DNA from: Deltaproteobacteria bacterium
Lineage (GTDB): Bacteria > Desulfobacterota > Desulfomonilia > Desulfomonilales > Desulfomonilaceae
Length of the DNA: 51,801 nt
Assembly (NCBI GenBank): GCA_021777225.1
Contig: JAJYDQ010000022.1
Coordinates: forward strand, 1 to 51,801
Reading direction: 5' to 3'
The number at the start of each line of letters is the position of its first letter. Position 1 is the stretch's first letter. Shown here piece after piece: positions 44,671 to 51,801 of the stretch. The notes beneath the pieces are model-generated. The model worked only from the letters and a program-made list of their open reading frames with translations. It did not search any database and was not told the origin of the DNA. Both the position numbers and the translations under genes were made by a program.

Positions 44671-47526
44671 TCACGCCGCTCCTGCCATGAGCGACTTGTA
44701 ACCTTTCTGATTTCCCAAAACTTCTCTCAAGAAAACCCCGGTGTAGGAACCAGGAGTCTCAGCGATCTTCTCAGGCGCCCCCTGCGCCACAACCTCGCCA
44801 CCTTCGTCCCCTCCCTCGGGCCCAAGGTCAATTATGTAGTCAGCCACTTTTATTACATCCATGTTGTGTTCAATCACAAGTACGGTATTGCCCACATCAA
44901 CTAGGCTTGCGAGCACGTCGAGCAATTTCCTGACATCCGCGAAGTGAAGCCCGGTCGTAGGTTCATCCAAAATATAAAGGGTCTTGCCTGTCCCACGGCG
45001 TGACAACTCTTTAGAGAGTTTGATCCGTTGGGCTTCACCGCCAGAAAGGGTCGTGGCGGGTTGCCCTAGTTTAATATAACCCAATCCTACATCTTGCAAT
45101 GTCCGGAGTTTGTTGTATATGGGCGGGACGTTTTCCATAAATTCAGCGCCCTGATCGACGGTCATATCAAGGACATCGGTAATGTTCTTGCCCTTAAATT
45201 TAATTTCCAGGGTTTCTCTGTTGTATCGCTTACCTTGACACACGTCGCATTTTATATAGACATCGGGCAGGAAGTGCATCTCGATTTTGATAACGCCATC
45301 CCCGTGACATGCTTCGCATCGGCCACCCTTAACATTGAAACTGTAGCGACCGGGCTTGTAGCCTCTCATCTTGGACTCAGGAAGATTGGCGAACAACTCA
45401 CGAATGTGTCCAAAGACACCTGTATAGGTCGCAGGATTGGATCGGGGAGTCCTCCCAATTGGAGCCTGATCGATCTCGATAACCTTATCGATCTGCCATA
45501 AACCTTCAATCTTGTCCACGAAACTCAGTTTCTCGAGATTTTTCCGGGTACCGGCCTGAAAGGCTTTTCGCAGGACTTCTATAACAAGAGTGCTTTTCCC
45601 GGAACCGGAAACGCCCGTCACGCACGTGAAGACCCTTAAAGGAATGGTGACGTCAATATTCTTGAGATTATTGGCCCTTGCCCCCCTGATAACAATCTTC
45701 TCACGGTTCAGTTTCCGCCGTTTAGCCGGAACGGGAATGATTTCTTTCCCGGAGAGAAATTTACCTGTGATTGAAGTCTTGGATTCCATCAACTCTTCCG
45801 GTGATCCTGCGAAGACGACTTCTCCCCCAAGTCGCCCCGCGCCAGGTCCCATGTCCACTACAAAATCCGAACTCAGTATTGTCTCGGCGTCATGTTCGAC
45901 TACCAGAACAGTATTGCCTTGATCTCTCAAATCAATGAGCGTGGATAGCAACCTCTGATTGTCTCGCTGATGAAGTCCTATGCTGGGTTCGTCGAGGATA
46001 TAGAGAACTCCGACGAGCGAAGACCCAACCTGTGTCGCAAGTCTTATCCGCTGAGACTCTCCTCCTGAAAGAGATGCTGAACTGCGGTCCAGAGTCAGGT
46101 AACTCAGCCCTACCCTATTGAGAAAACCCAGCCTGTTTCGAATCTCCTTTACAACTCGTTCAGCAATCTCCATACTTCTAGCGGTCAATTCCAGCTCTTC
46201 CATGAATCTGGTAACCTGACGGATCGACATGGCTGTCAATTCATTAATTTGAATATTGCCTACAAGTACACTCCTCGCCTCACGTTTCAGCCTGGACCCA
46301 TGACATGACGGACAAGGGATTTCACTCATAAAGGAGCTGAACTCGTCCAGAATTTCTTCACTTTCGGTTTCCAATTGTCGGCGTTCCATGTTTGGGATAA
46401 CACCTTCAAAAGGTTTGCGAAAGTAATGTCGCCTTCCATCCCGTTCATAGTTAAAATCTACTTCTTCTGATCCTGATCCGTATAAAACCATGTCCTGGAT
46501 TTTCGCCGGCAACTTGCTGAATGGAAGATCAGGATTAAATTTGAAATGCGCTGAAAGAGAATGGATTGTCTGGTTAAGAAATATAGAATTTTTCTTTTTC
46601 CAGGGAGCAATGGCTCCGTTCATTAAAGACAGGTCCGGATCCGAAATAATCAAGTCCGGATCAAAGCGCGTTTTTACACCCAGCCCCCCACAGGTTTCAC
46701 AGGCGCCGTATGGATTGTTAAATGAAAATAGTCTCGGAGATATCTCCCCTATGGAAACACCATGTTCGGGACAGGCGAGTTTTTCACTGAAAAGGTGGGC
46801 CTTGCCATCCTGATTTTCTACGATCACAACACCTTGTCCGAGCTGCGCTGCGATTTCCAGGGAGTCAGCGAGACGCCTCTCCACGCCGGGTTTGATTACT
46901 AGCCTGTCAACGACCACCTCAATGTCATGTTTCTTGTTCTTTTCCAGGTGAATGTCCGTCGAAAGATCGATCAGATGTCCGTCGATTTTTGCCCGAATGA
47001 ATCCATCTCGAACGAGCTTTCCGATTTCAGACCTATATTCGCCTTTACGACCTTTCACAACAGGCCCCATGACAAGCACTTTGGCATTCGGGGGGAAATC
47101 CATGACCTGATCAGCCATTTGCTGTATCGTCATGGAACTTATTGGCTTACCACATTCCCAACAATGGGGGATCCCAACGCGGGCATAAAGTAACCTGAGG
47201 TAGTCATAAATTTCCGTGATCGTTCCTACCGTGGACCTGGGGTTTTTGGATGTGGTTTTTTGCTCGATACTGATGGCCGGGGATAAGCCTTCAATCAAGT
47301 CAACATCAGGTTTATCCATCATCTCTAGGAACTGTCTTGCATACGCGGACAAAGATTCGACATAGCGTCTCTGTCCCTCGGCGTAAATGGTGTCAAACGC
47401 TAGTGTTGATTTACCCGAACCAGACAGGCCGGTAATAACCACCAGTTTGTCACGTGGAATTTCGATATCAATATTTTTCAGATTATGTTCGCGTGCGCCG
47501 CGAATCACTATCGCCTTGGATGCCAT
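44671..47526 (-). CDS. uvrA: Excinuclease ABC subunit A
   Basis: 951 residues from the ATG at 47524-47526 (AGGA eight bases upstream); a longer frame to 47643 would add a hydrophobic 39-residue leader foreign to UvrA. Damage-recognition ATPase of nucleotide excision repair. Two ABC cassettes are visible (GLSGSGKST and GVSGSGKST, with two LSGGE signatures) plus zinc fingers (CWECGK with its upstream partner region; CEACHGDG...CDVCQGK). It stands alone; uvrB and uvrC are not in the window. Confidence 0.97.
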   Translation of the reverse strand: MASKAIVIRGAREHNLKNIDIEIPRDKLVVITGLSGSGKSTLAFDTIYAEGQRRYVESLSAYARQFLEMMDKPDVDLIEGLSPAISIEQKTTSKNPRSTVGTITEIYDYLRLLYARVGIPHCWECGKPISSMTIQQMADQVMDFPPNAKVLVMGPVVKGRKGEYRSEIGKLVRDGFIRAKIDGHLIDLSTDIHLEKNKKHDIEVVVDRLVIKPGVERRLADSLEIAAQLGQGVVIVENQDGKAHLFSEKLACPEHGVSIGEISPRLFSFNNPYGACETCGGLGVKTRFDPDLIISDPDLSLMNGAIAPWKKKNSIFLNQTIHSLSAHFKFNPDLPFSKLPAKIQDMVLYGSGSEEVDFNYERDGRRHYFRKPFEGVIPNMERRQLETESEEILDEFSSFMSEIPCPSCHGSRLKREARSVLVGNIQINELTAMSIRQVTRFMEELELTARSMEIAERVVKEIRNRLGFLNRVGLSYLTLDRSSASLSGGESQRIRLATQVGSSLVGVLYILDEPSIGLHQRDNQRLLSTLIDLRDQGNTVLVVEHDAETILSSDFVVDMGPGAGRLGGEVVFAGSPEELMESKTSITGKFLSGKEIIPVPAKRRKLNREKIVIRGARANNLKNIDVTIPLRVFTCVTGVSGSGKSTLVIEVLRKAFQAGTRKNLEKLSFVDKIEGLWQIDKVIEIDQAPIGRTPRSNPATYTGVFGHIRELFANLPESKMRGYKPGRYSFNVKGGRCEACHGDGVIKIEMHFLPDVYIKCDVCQGKRYNRETLEIKFKGKNITDVLDMTVDQGAEFMENVPPIYNKLRTLQDVGLGYIKLGQPATTLSGGEAQRIKLSKELSRRGTGKTLYILDEPTTGLHFADVRKLLDVLASLVDVGNTVLVIEHNMDVIKVADYIIDLGPEGGDEGGEVVAQGAPEKIAETPGSYTGVFLREVLGNQKGYKSLMAGAA

Positions 47527-47694
47527 ATGAAATCCTGTAACTCCGGACGCTGCTGTTCCGATTAAATTTTGTGCGCGTGAGATCGATATTATAACGAAGC
47601 CGAAAAAAAAACCGCATAATCTAATTAACGCGCTTTTAGCCAAGTGTATGTAATTCTATTAGTATTTTTTGACTACGTCATATGTTTATCCTTT

Positions 47695-47760
47695 TTAGTC
47701 AATATTATAATAAAATAACATAAACTATTTGTTGACTAAGACACGGGGCCGTGTTATCTC
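47695..47760 (+). promoter_or_regulatory. Candidate promoter with nested palindromes before the 47830 gene
   Basis: TTGACT (47732-47737), a 17-base spacer, then TATCTC (47755-47760, weak). Inside the spacer is a perfect palindrome, ACACGG-GG-CCGTGT (47741-47754). The -35 is also one arm of a long-range inverted repeat, TTAGTCAA (47695-47702) with TTGACTAA (47732-47739); a third TTGACTA is at 47669-47675. The overlap suggests repressor sites between uvrA and the plus-strand gene. Confidence 0.4.
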
Positions 47761-47829
47761 CGCTGTATTTTCTGGGAGGCGGAAATCGGACGCCTTTCGG
47801 AGTTTATTTTTCCAGTAGGAGGTATGGAT

Positions 47830-48264
47830 ATGTTGTTTCCTTATTCCGATGAGGCGATTGGAGTTCCCGAACCTCCCGGCGACTTCGAAAGCAACTACCG
47901 GCACCTAAAAAGAACCATTAACATCGCAATCAAGAATGGAGTTGCACTTGACCAATTAAACCTAATCCCCAAGAACTTTTCTGAAAAGCCTCCTAAAAAT
48001 CTTTCACGAGAAGATCTTCTTCGCCTTTTAAAATTAATCAGACGCATAAAAACCCGTTGCGAATCATTGCTTGAACCGCCTGTGCCGGCGCAACTGGAAC
48101 GCGACATTCTTGCAAAAAGGCCGGAAGATCGCCTTCCGTGGGAAGCTGAAGCGCTTGACAAGATTGAGACATGGAAGGAAGCTCTAAAAAACGTTAGAGC
48201 TGAAGTTAGAATCGAACTCAATCAGCATCTAAAATCCAAATTCTTTCATGAAAAGCGCAAGTAG
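47830..48264 (+). CDS. Conserved-looking small protein of unknown function
   Basis: 144 residues. The ribosome site decides the start: AGGAGG is seven bases before the ATG at 47830 but only one base before the ATG at 47824. The protein is charged and helical, with no signal peptide or membrane helix: a Pro-rich start (AIGVPEPPGD), a Leu/Arg-rich central helix (REDLLRLLKLIRRIKTRCE), then Lys/Glu-rich helices and a basic end (KSKFFHEKRK). No domain recognised. It is divergent from uvrA with palindromes in between. Confidence 0.7.
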   Translation: MLFPYSDEAIGVPEPPGDFESNYRHLKRTINIAIKNGVALDQLNLIPKNFSEKPPKNLSREDLLRLLKLIRRIKTRCESLLEPPVPAQLERDILAKRPEDRLPWEAEALDKIETWKEALKNVRAEVRIELNQHLKSKFFHEKRK

Positions 48265-48325
48265 ATTCGACTATCACTGACTTTTATAGCTGTTTCTACA
48301 ATAACGCGTCACCTTCCGTGTGGAC

Positions 48326-48352
48326 GGCGTTGGGTGTTAAAGAGCCAACGCC
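48326..48352. terminator. Weak hairpin between convergent genes
   Basis: GGCGTTGG (48326-48333) and CCAACGCC (48345-48352) form a perfect 8-bp stem with an 11-base loop, followed by TGTTCT rather than a clean T-run. It lies between the convergent 47830 gene and the DUF362 gene and may end either transcript. Confidence 0.45.
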
Positions 48353-48435
48353 TGTTCTCGCGAGGTCATCCTGTTTCCAAAATGTGATTCTCCGTCAACG
48401 GCTTCGTGTTCTTGTCAAGAATTCAAGCAGCGTTA

Positions 48436-49527
48436 CTATTCCGGGTATGAATCAAATAACTTTCCCCATTTTGAATTCTTCTTAAACGCCTCGATTTGCG
48501 GACGGGCCTTTAACGGCCAGTAGATGTAGTCGTGATAAAAGAATGATCCAAAGACGAACAGATAGACCAGAGGCGTCCTAAAGAACAATTTTTGCAAGGG
48601 CTTAAGAGGTCCAAACCAAATGAAGTTACCTATGGCAGACGCAGCGTTGTTCCCAACTGAAAAACCCCAATTTTCCTGCGAGATATCCTCTCCAACAACT
48701 TCAATTTGATCCACATCGCCGATCCCAAGATCGGATTCATGAGCGATACGTATAAAGTCCAGTTTCATGGGGTCAAAACCCATGAGCTTTGCCGCAATGG
48801 CGTCTATGGCCGCACAATCACCTGACGCCAGCATCAGATCCTTTTCTACCGGAGTCATGGTCCTTGGTCCTGGGCCGCATCCCGCTACAGTCCCATCCAT
48901 GACGGAAAATATTCCAGAATGAATTTCCTTTTGAATATCCAGAAGATCATTAAGCGTAGCGTGAATGACAGAATGGGTATAATGCCTCTTGGTATTTAGC
49001 AAACCACCGAATGCGTTTTTCATGGAACCCGTAGTTCCAGTGTATATGTGACACTTAACTGTGGGCAAATGGATGATATTTTTGCCGATGAAATATTCAG
49101 GGATCCTTATTCCTTCAGTAAAGATACTGTCCAGAACGCGCATTTTCGCTTTGGGCTGATATTTAACCCATTTGATGTCCGATTCGCGGAAGTTATAAAG
49201 GACAGGAATGTTATGTCGCCGGAATATTGGTACATATTTGTTTAGTTTCTCTCCTTTAAACGCGTCCGTTACCACCGTCTCGTTCTGAACACAGACTATG
49301 TCCTTATATCCAGCCTCCTTCAGGGTAAGAATTACGCCTTCAAGTTGCCACGGGGTTGTATTTGCGCTAAGAAACGGGAAATGCCAGGAAATATTATCCT
49401 TAAGAATTACGGTCTTTGAGGGATCGAGGAACTCCGTGAAACGCGCTCGTTCCATAGTGAGTCGGATGTCTTCGATCACCGTTTCAGGTTTTGTCTTTGT
49501 TACCGCTACCAGAGCTTTTTTGGCCAT
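48436..49527 (-). CDS. DUF362-family protein
   Basis: 363 residues. It has the DUF362 pattern: VILKDNISWHFP near 42, the region LPTVKCHIYTGTTGSMKNAFGGLLNTKRHYTH (about 154-185), VMDGTVAGCGPGPR, and ASGDCAAIDAIAAKLMGFDP. Unlike many members it has no ferredoxin (CX2CX2C) domain. The C-terminal part has a hydrophobic stretch (LVYLFVFGSFFYHDYIYWP), perhaps a membrane anchor. The biochemical role of the family is not established. It is a single gene upstream of and opposite to the tRNA gene. Confidence 0.8.
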   Translation of the reverse strand: MAKKALVAVTKTKPETVIEDIRLTMERARFTEFLDPSKTVILKDNISWHFPFLSANTTPWQLEGVILTLKEAGYKDIVCVQNETVVTDAFKGEKLNKYVPIFRRHNIPVLYNFRESDIKWVKYQPKAKMRVLDSIFTEGIRIPEYFIGKNIIHLPTVKCHIYTGTTGSMKNAFGGLLNTKRHYTHSVIHATLNDLLDIQKEIHSGIFSVMDGTVAGCGPGPRTMTPVEKDLMLASGDCAAIDAIAAKLMGFDPMKLDFIRIAHESDLGIGDVDQIEVVGEDISQENWGFSVGNNAASAIGNFIWFGPLKPLQKLFFRTPLVYLFVFGSFFYHDYIYWPLKARPQIEAFKKNSKWGKLFDSYPE

Positions 49528-49653
49528 TTCTACCTTCTCATTGTGAGTTGACTGTTATATTCTGTAACTACTAATTGCGTCAAAAACAACACTATAAAGT
49601 ATTATTGACGTTTTGTTGAGATTCAGCGACAGGTTTTTATTTCCGGATATTTC

Positions 49654-49682
49654 TTGACAAGCCTCGGTCCAATAGGTAATTT
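49654..49682 (+). promoter_or_regulatory. Promoter of the tRNA-Lys gene
   Basis: A perfect TTGACA (49654-49659), 17 bases, then TAATTT (49677-49682). Transcription would start about six bases before the mature tRNA 5' end at 49695. Confidence 0.7.
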
Positions 49683-49694
49683 TAGAGATTCCTA

Positions 49695-49770
49695 GGGCCG
49701 TTAGCTCAATTGGTAGAGCAACTGACTCTTAATCAGTAGGTTTGGGGTTCGAGCCCCCGACGGCCCACCA
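49695..49770 (+). tRNA. tRNA-Lys (anticodon CTT)
   Basis: 76 bases including an encoded CCA. The acceptor stem GGGCCGT pairs with ACGGCCC, followed by A and CCA. The D-arm contains TAGCTCAATTGGTAGAGCA. The anticodon stem ACTGA/TCAGT closes loop CTCTTAA, giving CTT. The T-arm is GGGGTTCGAGCCCCC-like. All stems are intact. A promoter and terminator flank it, so it is a single-gene unit; the DNA beyond it looks accessory. Confidence 0.97.
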
Positions 49771-49797
49771 GAAAAGAACATAATAAATCAACTAGTT

Positions 49798-49823
49798 AGC
49801 CAGGAACATTCCTGGCTTTTTTT
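49798..49823 (+). terminator. Rho-independent terminator after tRNA-Lys
   Basis: AGCCAGGA (49798-49805), a 4-base loop, TCCTGGCT (49810-49817), then six T. A classic strong terminator, 28 bases after the tRNA. Confidence 0.9.
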
Positions 49824-50105
49824 GTTTTTACCCCTGTTCGTTACCGTTTTTTGCCCTCCAATTATTTCAAAAAGTTATAAAATATATACAAAAGCTCTTC
49901 AAGTCGATGCCCACGTAAATTAACTTCGATAAATGCACTACAATTTGTCGTAATCAGTGTATTAATTTTTAATATCAAATTAATCACAAATATATTATAA
50001 GTTAGAATTTTAGCTATCGCTGTTTTAATATTAAATTGACACATCGTGTTATTATGAATAATTATTTGCGCGACAAAGCTGCGTAGGTTTTCAGGGGGGA
50101 TTCAA

Positions 50106-50345
50106 ATTAACGATCAAGGGAATAATAAGGGGAAGCCCACGCGTATTTTAAAGGTTGTCGATAATGTTGAACGGCTACCGGAAAAAATACGCGCACAACT
50201 TGTCGATTGGTTTCAGGCCGAACGCCCCTACTCTTCCATTTATGAATTTCTCACCGACGCCGGCTATCAGGTTTCCAGGGAACGAATCAAAGACTGGAAC
50301 AAGCAACTTTTTATGCGATTGAAACTTAAAGCGAAGCGCTGGTAA
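50106..50345 (+). CDS. Short phage-like ORF without a standard start codon (possibly decayed)
   Basis: The frame is open from just after a TGA near 50055 to the TAA at 50343-50345 but contains no ATG, GTG or TTG before the conserved-looking part. A G-rich ribosome-like site (GGGGGG, 50094-50099) lies six bases before an ATT at 50106. The translation contains VERLPEKIRAQLVDWF then SSIYEFLTDAGYQVSRERIKDW, reminiscent of small Mu-like phage proteins (gp27/DUF3486 type); this is recognition by pattern, not a search. It could use a rare ATT start, have lost its start, or be a remnant. The remaining DNA from 50346 to 50590 shows nothing clear. Confidence 0.45.
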   Translation: MNDQGNNKGKPTRILKVVDNVERLPEKIRAQLVDWFQAERPYSSIYEFLTDAGYQVSRERIKDWNKQLFMRLKLKAKRW

Positions 50346-50545
50346 GTCAATATTCCTTGATCGGTTCCATTGAAACCAACAACAAAATAGGGAATTGTGA
50401 AATTGGTGCGCATTGTTTTATTACCACTCAACTACGCAAAGCGAGTCCCTATCAAATTTCCAGAGTGAAAACCTTTATCGCCGAATTCTTCTTTGGCTCG
50501 CCTTGCGGCGTTGCGTTTTTATAAGAGGGCGTAATTTGGAAGAAG

Positions 50546-50580
50546 TTTTAAAGACCAGGGAGAAGGCCACCCTCCCCTGA
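50546..50580 (-). terminator. Weak terminator-like hairpin after the toxin gene
   Basis: Read on the minus strand, CAGGGGAGG is followed by CCTTCTCCCTG after a short loop, pairing imperfectly with bulges, and then TCTTTAAAA. It begins about 12 bases after the toxin stop codon. The pairing is poor, so this is tentative. Confidence 0.3.
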
Positions 50581-50590
50581 CTCTTTTGCC

Positions 50591-51007
50591 TCAAGGTTTC
50601 CTGATAAGGCCCATCTGTTCAAAATGTCGATCAAATGAAAACACCTCATCAATATCAAGCTCTTTCATAGCTGCATAGGAAGTACAATCTGTAAAAGACC
50701 AACACTTGTCCTGATTGTATTTTTCAAAAATATTCCACGCCTTTTCAACGATATTCTCTGATAGTTGAATAACCTGAAGCACGCCGGCTTTTATCAACAT
50801 TTCTAACTGCCTGTGAAAGGCTACAGTCCTTTCATATCCTATGTTTATCAATAGAAGGGTATAAGTTTCATCCAGGATATAATTAGATGTGATCAATTCG
50901 TATCGATTTGCGATTTCATCTTTAAAAATCATGGCTGCTTCATGGTTGGCGTCTCCAGAATCTTCAATGGCGTCCCATGCGCTGGTATCAATAAAGATTT
51001 TTTTCAT
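50591..51007 (-). CDS. PIN-domain ribonuclease toxin (VapC-like)
   Basis: 138 residues. PIN-domain acidic residues are in place: D7 (FIDTSAW), E47 (LDETYT), D107 (SFTDCTS) and D126 (SFDRHF). Such toxins cut tRNA or rRNA when freed from the antitoxin. The start overlaps the stop of the antitoxin gene by 4 bases (51004-51007), the usual arrangement for coupled expression. It sits in the accessory-looking stretch beyond the tRNA. Confidence 0.9.
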   Translation of the reverse strand: MKKIFIDTSAWDAIEDSGDANHEAAMIFKDEIANRYELITSNYILDETYTLLLINIGYERTVAFHRQLEMLIKAGVLQVIQLSENIVEKAWNIFEKYNQDKCWSFTDCTSYAAMKELDIDEVFSFDRHFEQMGLIRKP

Positions 51008-51255
51008 GGCTGTTTTTCATATAGGTAAAGATCATGGTTTTTGGCAGCGTCCTGAAGACAACCTGCTTGACCCTCTTTCCCCATTGCCTTGAAAACAGAC
51101 CATCCCTGTTCCGTAGACAATGACTCTGTTTCTTTAACAGAGAGAATGACATGAACGGAAGAATCCGGTTCAAGCTTCAATTGTCGCCGCACGGTTTCAG
51201 GCAAATAGATATGCCCATCCTCCATGATCTTACCGATATATTCGATCTGTTCCAT
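51004..51255 (-). CDS. AbrB/MazE-type antitoxin (VapB-like)
   Basis: 83 residues. The N-terminus has the swapped-hairpin DNA-binding pattern (YIGKIMEDGHIYLPETVRRQLKLEPDSSVHVIL). The C-terminal third (GWSVFKAMGKEGQAGCLQ onwards) is the likely toxin-binding tail. AAGGAGAT lies just before the ATG. It neutralises the PIN toxin and probably represses its own operon; no palindrome was obvious in the promoter region. Confidence 0.87.
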   Translation of the reverse strand: MEQIEYIGKIMEDGHIYLPETVRRQLKLEPDSSVHVILSVKETESLSTEQGWSVFKAMGKEGQAGCLQDAAKNHDLYLYEKQP

Positions 51256-51666
51256 GAGCTATCTCCTTTAGATTTCGTATATATTTCAATACGGACCTCT
51301 TCACCTATATTACACTATGGCGTCAAAAATTAAACACAAATAGAAAACGCAAGAGACCATCGCTAAGATTGAGAGCTATGATTCCAACGACTTCTTCGTG
51401 AATGGAGACCGGATGGAACGCTTACATAATCGCTATAATATTCATTAGGCGCAATATATACTTAATTGTATATTGTCCTAGAGTTGCACGGTTTTCCGAC
51501 CTTTCGAGAGTTAAGGCTTGCCAGGACAAATGTCCAGTTCATGTCATTTAAGGTAAAAGGGGCGTCAATAAAGACGCCCGGAGTTCTATGCCTTGGCTGC
51601 AAATGGTTCAATGAAACGGACTTCAGGAATTGCAATAAGATCTTTGACAGGACTTTCCCCAAAAAA
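51256..51666. other. Intergenic region between the antitoxin gene and the edge gene
   Basis: 411 bases. It should carry the promoter of the toxin-antitoxin operon (minus strand) near its left end, but no strong -35/-10 pair stands out. Short open frames on both strands around 51462-51675 show no recognisable protein. A hairpin at 51560-51579 is listed separately. Confidence 0.5.
51560..51579 (-). terminator. Hairpin downstream of the edge gene
   Basis: GGGCGTC (51560-51566) and GACGCCC (51573-51579) form a perfect 7-bp stem with a 6-base loop. On the minus strand it is followed by CTTTTACC, a weak T-run. It lies about 90 bases after the stop of the gene entering from the right edge and may terminate it. 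Confidence 0.45.
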
Positions 51667-51801
51667 TTAGGTTAGCCCCAGTGAAAGCTGAAGATCAGGC
51701 ATTCCCTTATTCTTTTCGTGAAAGATTGCGCCCTGACCAGCTTTGCTAAGGATCTCTTTAATGCCATCGGCAATTGCATAGTAATGAAAATCAGGGATTC
51801 C
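51667..51801 (-). CDS. 3' end of an unrecognised gene (partial, N-terminus beyond window)
   Basis: The frame is open from the right edge to the TAA at 51667-51669, about 44 codons. It contains DFHYYAIADGIKEILSKAG then GAIFHEKNKGMPDLQLSL before the stop. The composition looks coding, but no family is recognised. A hairpin downstream supports a real transcript end. Confidence 0.5.
   Translation of the reverse strand, partial: GIPDFHYYAIADGIKEILSKAGQGAIFHEKNKGMPDLQLSLGLT

Noticed and set aside
47527-47643. Longer N-terminus for UvrA with a hydrophobic leader
   Set aside because: UvrA is cytoplasmic and homologues start near residue 40 of that frame, where a ribosome site exists.
51462-51675. 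Small genes on either strand near the right end
   Set aside because: They overlap each other and a hairpin, have no recognisable protein features and lack good ribosome sites.
1-51801. CRISPR arrays, insertion sequences, rRNA
   Set aside because: No regularly spaced repeats, transposase-like frames or rRNA-like blocks were seen on reading through the window.

Overview
The window looks like chromosomal DNA from an anaerobic Gram-negative bacterium. Desulfobacterota (former Deltaproteobacteria, Syntrophobacter/Desulfomonile-like) is the best guess. The reasons are a large complex I operon with hydrogenase-type diaphorase parts, an oxygen-sensitive class III ribonucleotide reductase, a succinyl-CoA/methylmalonyl-CoA gene cluster, and a lipid A enzyme (LpxC) implying an outer membrane. 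This placement is inference; no rRNA is present.

Layout. (1) 1-15510, minus strand: one long nuo operon, transcribed right to left from a sigma70-like promoter at 15548-15576, in the order DRTGG, CBS-ATPase, nuoA, B, C, D, DRTGG, PHP, ATPase, nuoE, HndB-like ferredoxin, HndC-like nuoF, nuoG, H, I, J, K, L. nuoL runs off the left edge. Five small signalling or regulatory proteins are embedded in it. (2) 15783-19951: a lone SDR dehydrogenase, then nrdD, a glutaredoxin-like redoxin with a TTG start, and nrdG. An NrdR-box-like operator lies over the likely nrdD promoter in a long A+T-rich gap. (3) 20788-28169: a secreted Pro/Ala/Lys-rich protein, panE-panB, a small SAP-like Cys protein, then sucC-sucD-carboxyltransferase-cobalamin-binding mutase subunit, which together interconvert succinate, succinyl-CoA and methylmalonyl-CoA.

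(4) 28508-39415, plus strand: a Wsp/ACF-like chemosensory operon: cheW, cheR-TPR, cheW, mcp, cheA-REC, cheB, and a REC-PAS-HK-REC-REC hybrid kinase. No GGDEF output gene is present. It is followed on the same strand by a small secreted protein and by the most unusual gene here, at 40091-42223: a response-regulator receiver joined to a crippled NtrC-type AAA+ domain and then to a complete LpxC deacetylase in place of the usual DNA-binding domain. This suggests phosphorylation-controlled lipid A synthesis, possibly wired to the neighbouring chemosensory system.

(5) 42220-49527: a membrane protein, a FadD-type acyl-CoA ligase, uvrA, a small unknown protein and a DUF362 protein. (6) 49654-51801: tRNA-Lys(CTT) with promoter and terminator, then accessory-looking DNA: a short ORF without a standard start that resembles a phage Mu-type small protein, a VapBC-type toxin-antitoxin pair, and the 3' end of an unrecognised gene at the right edge.
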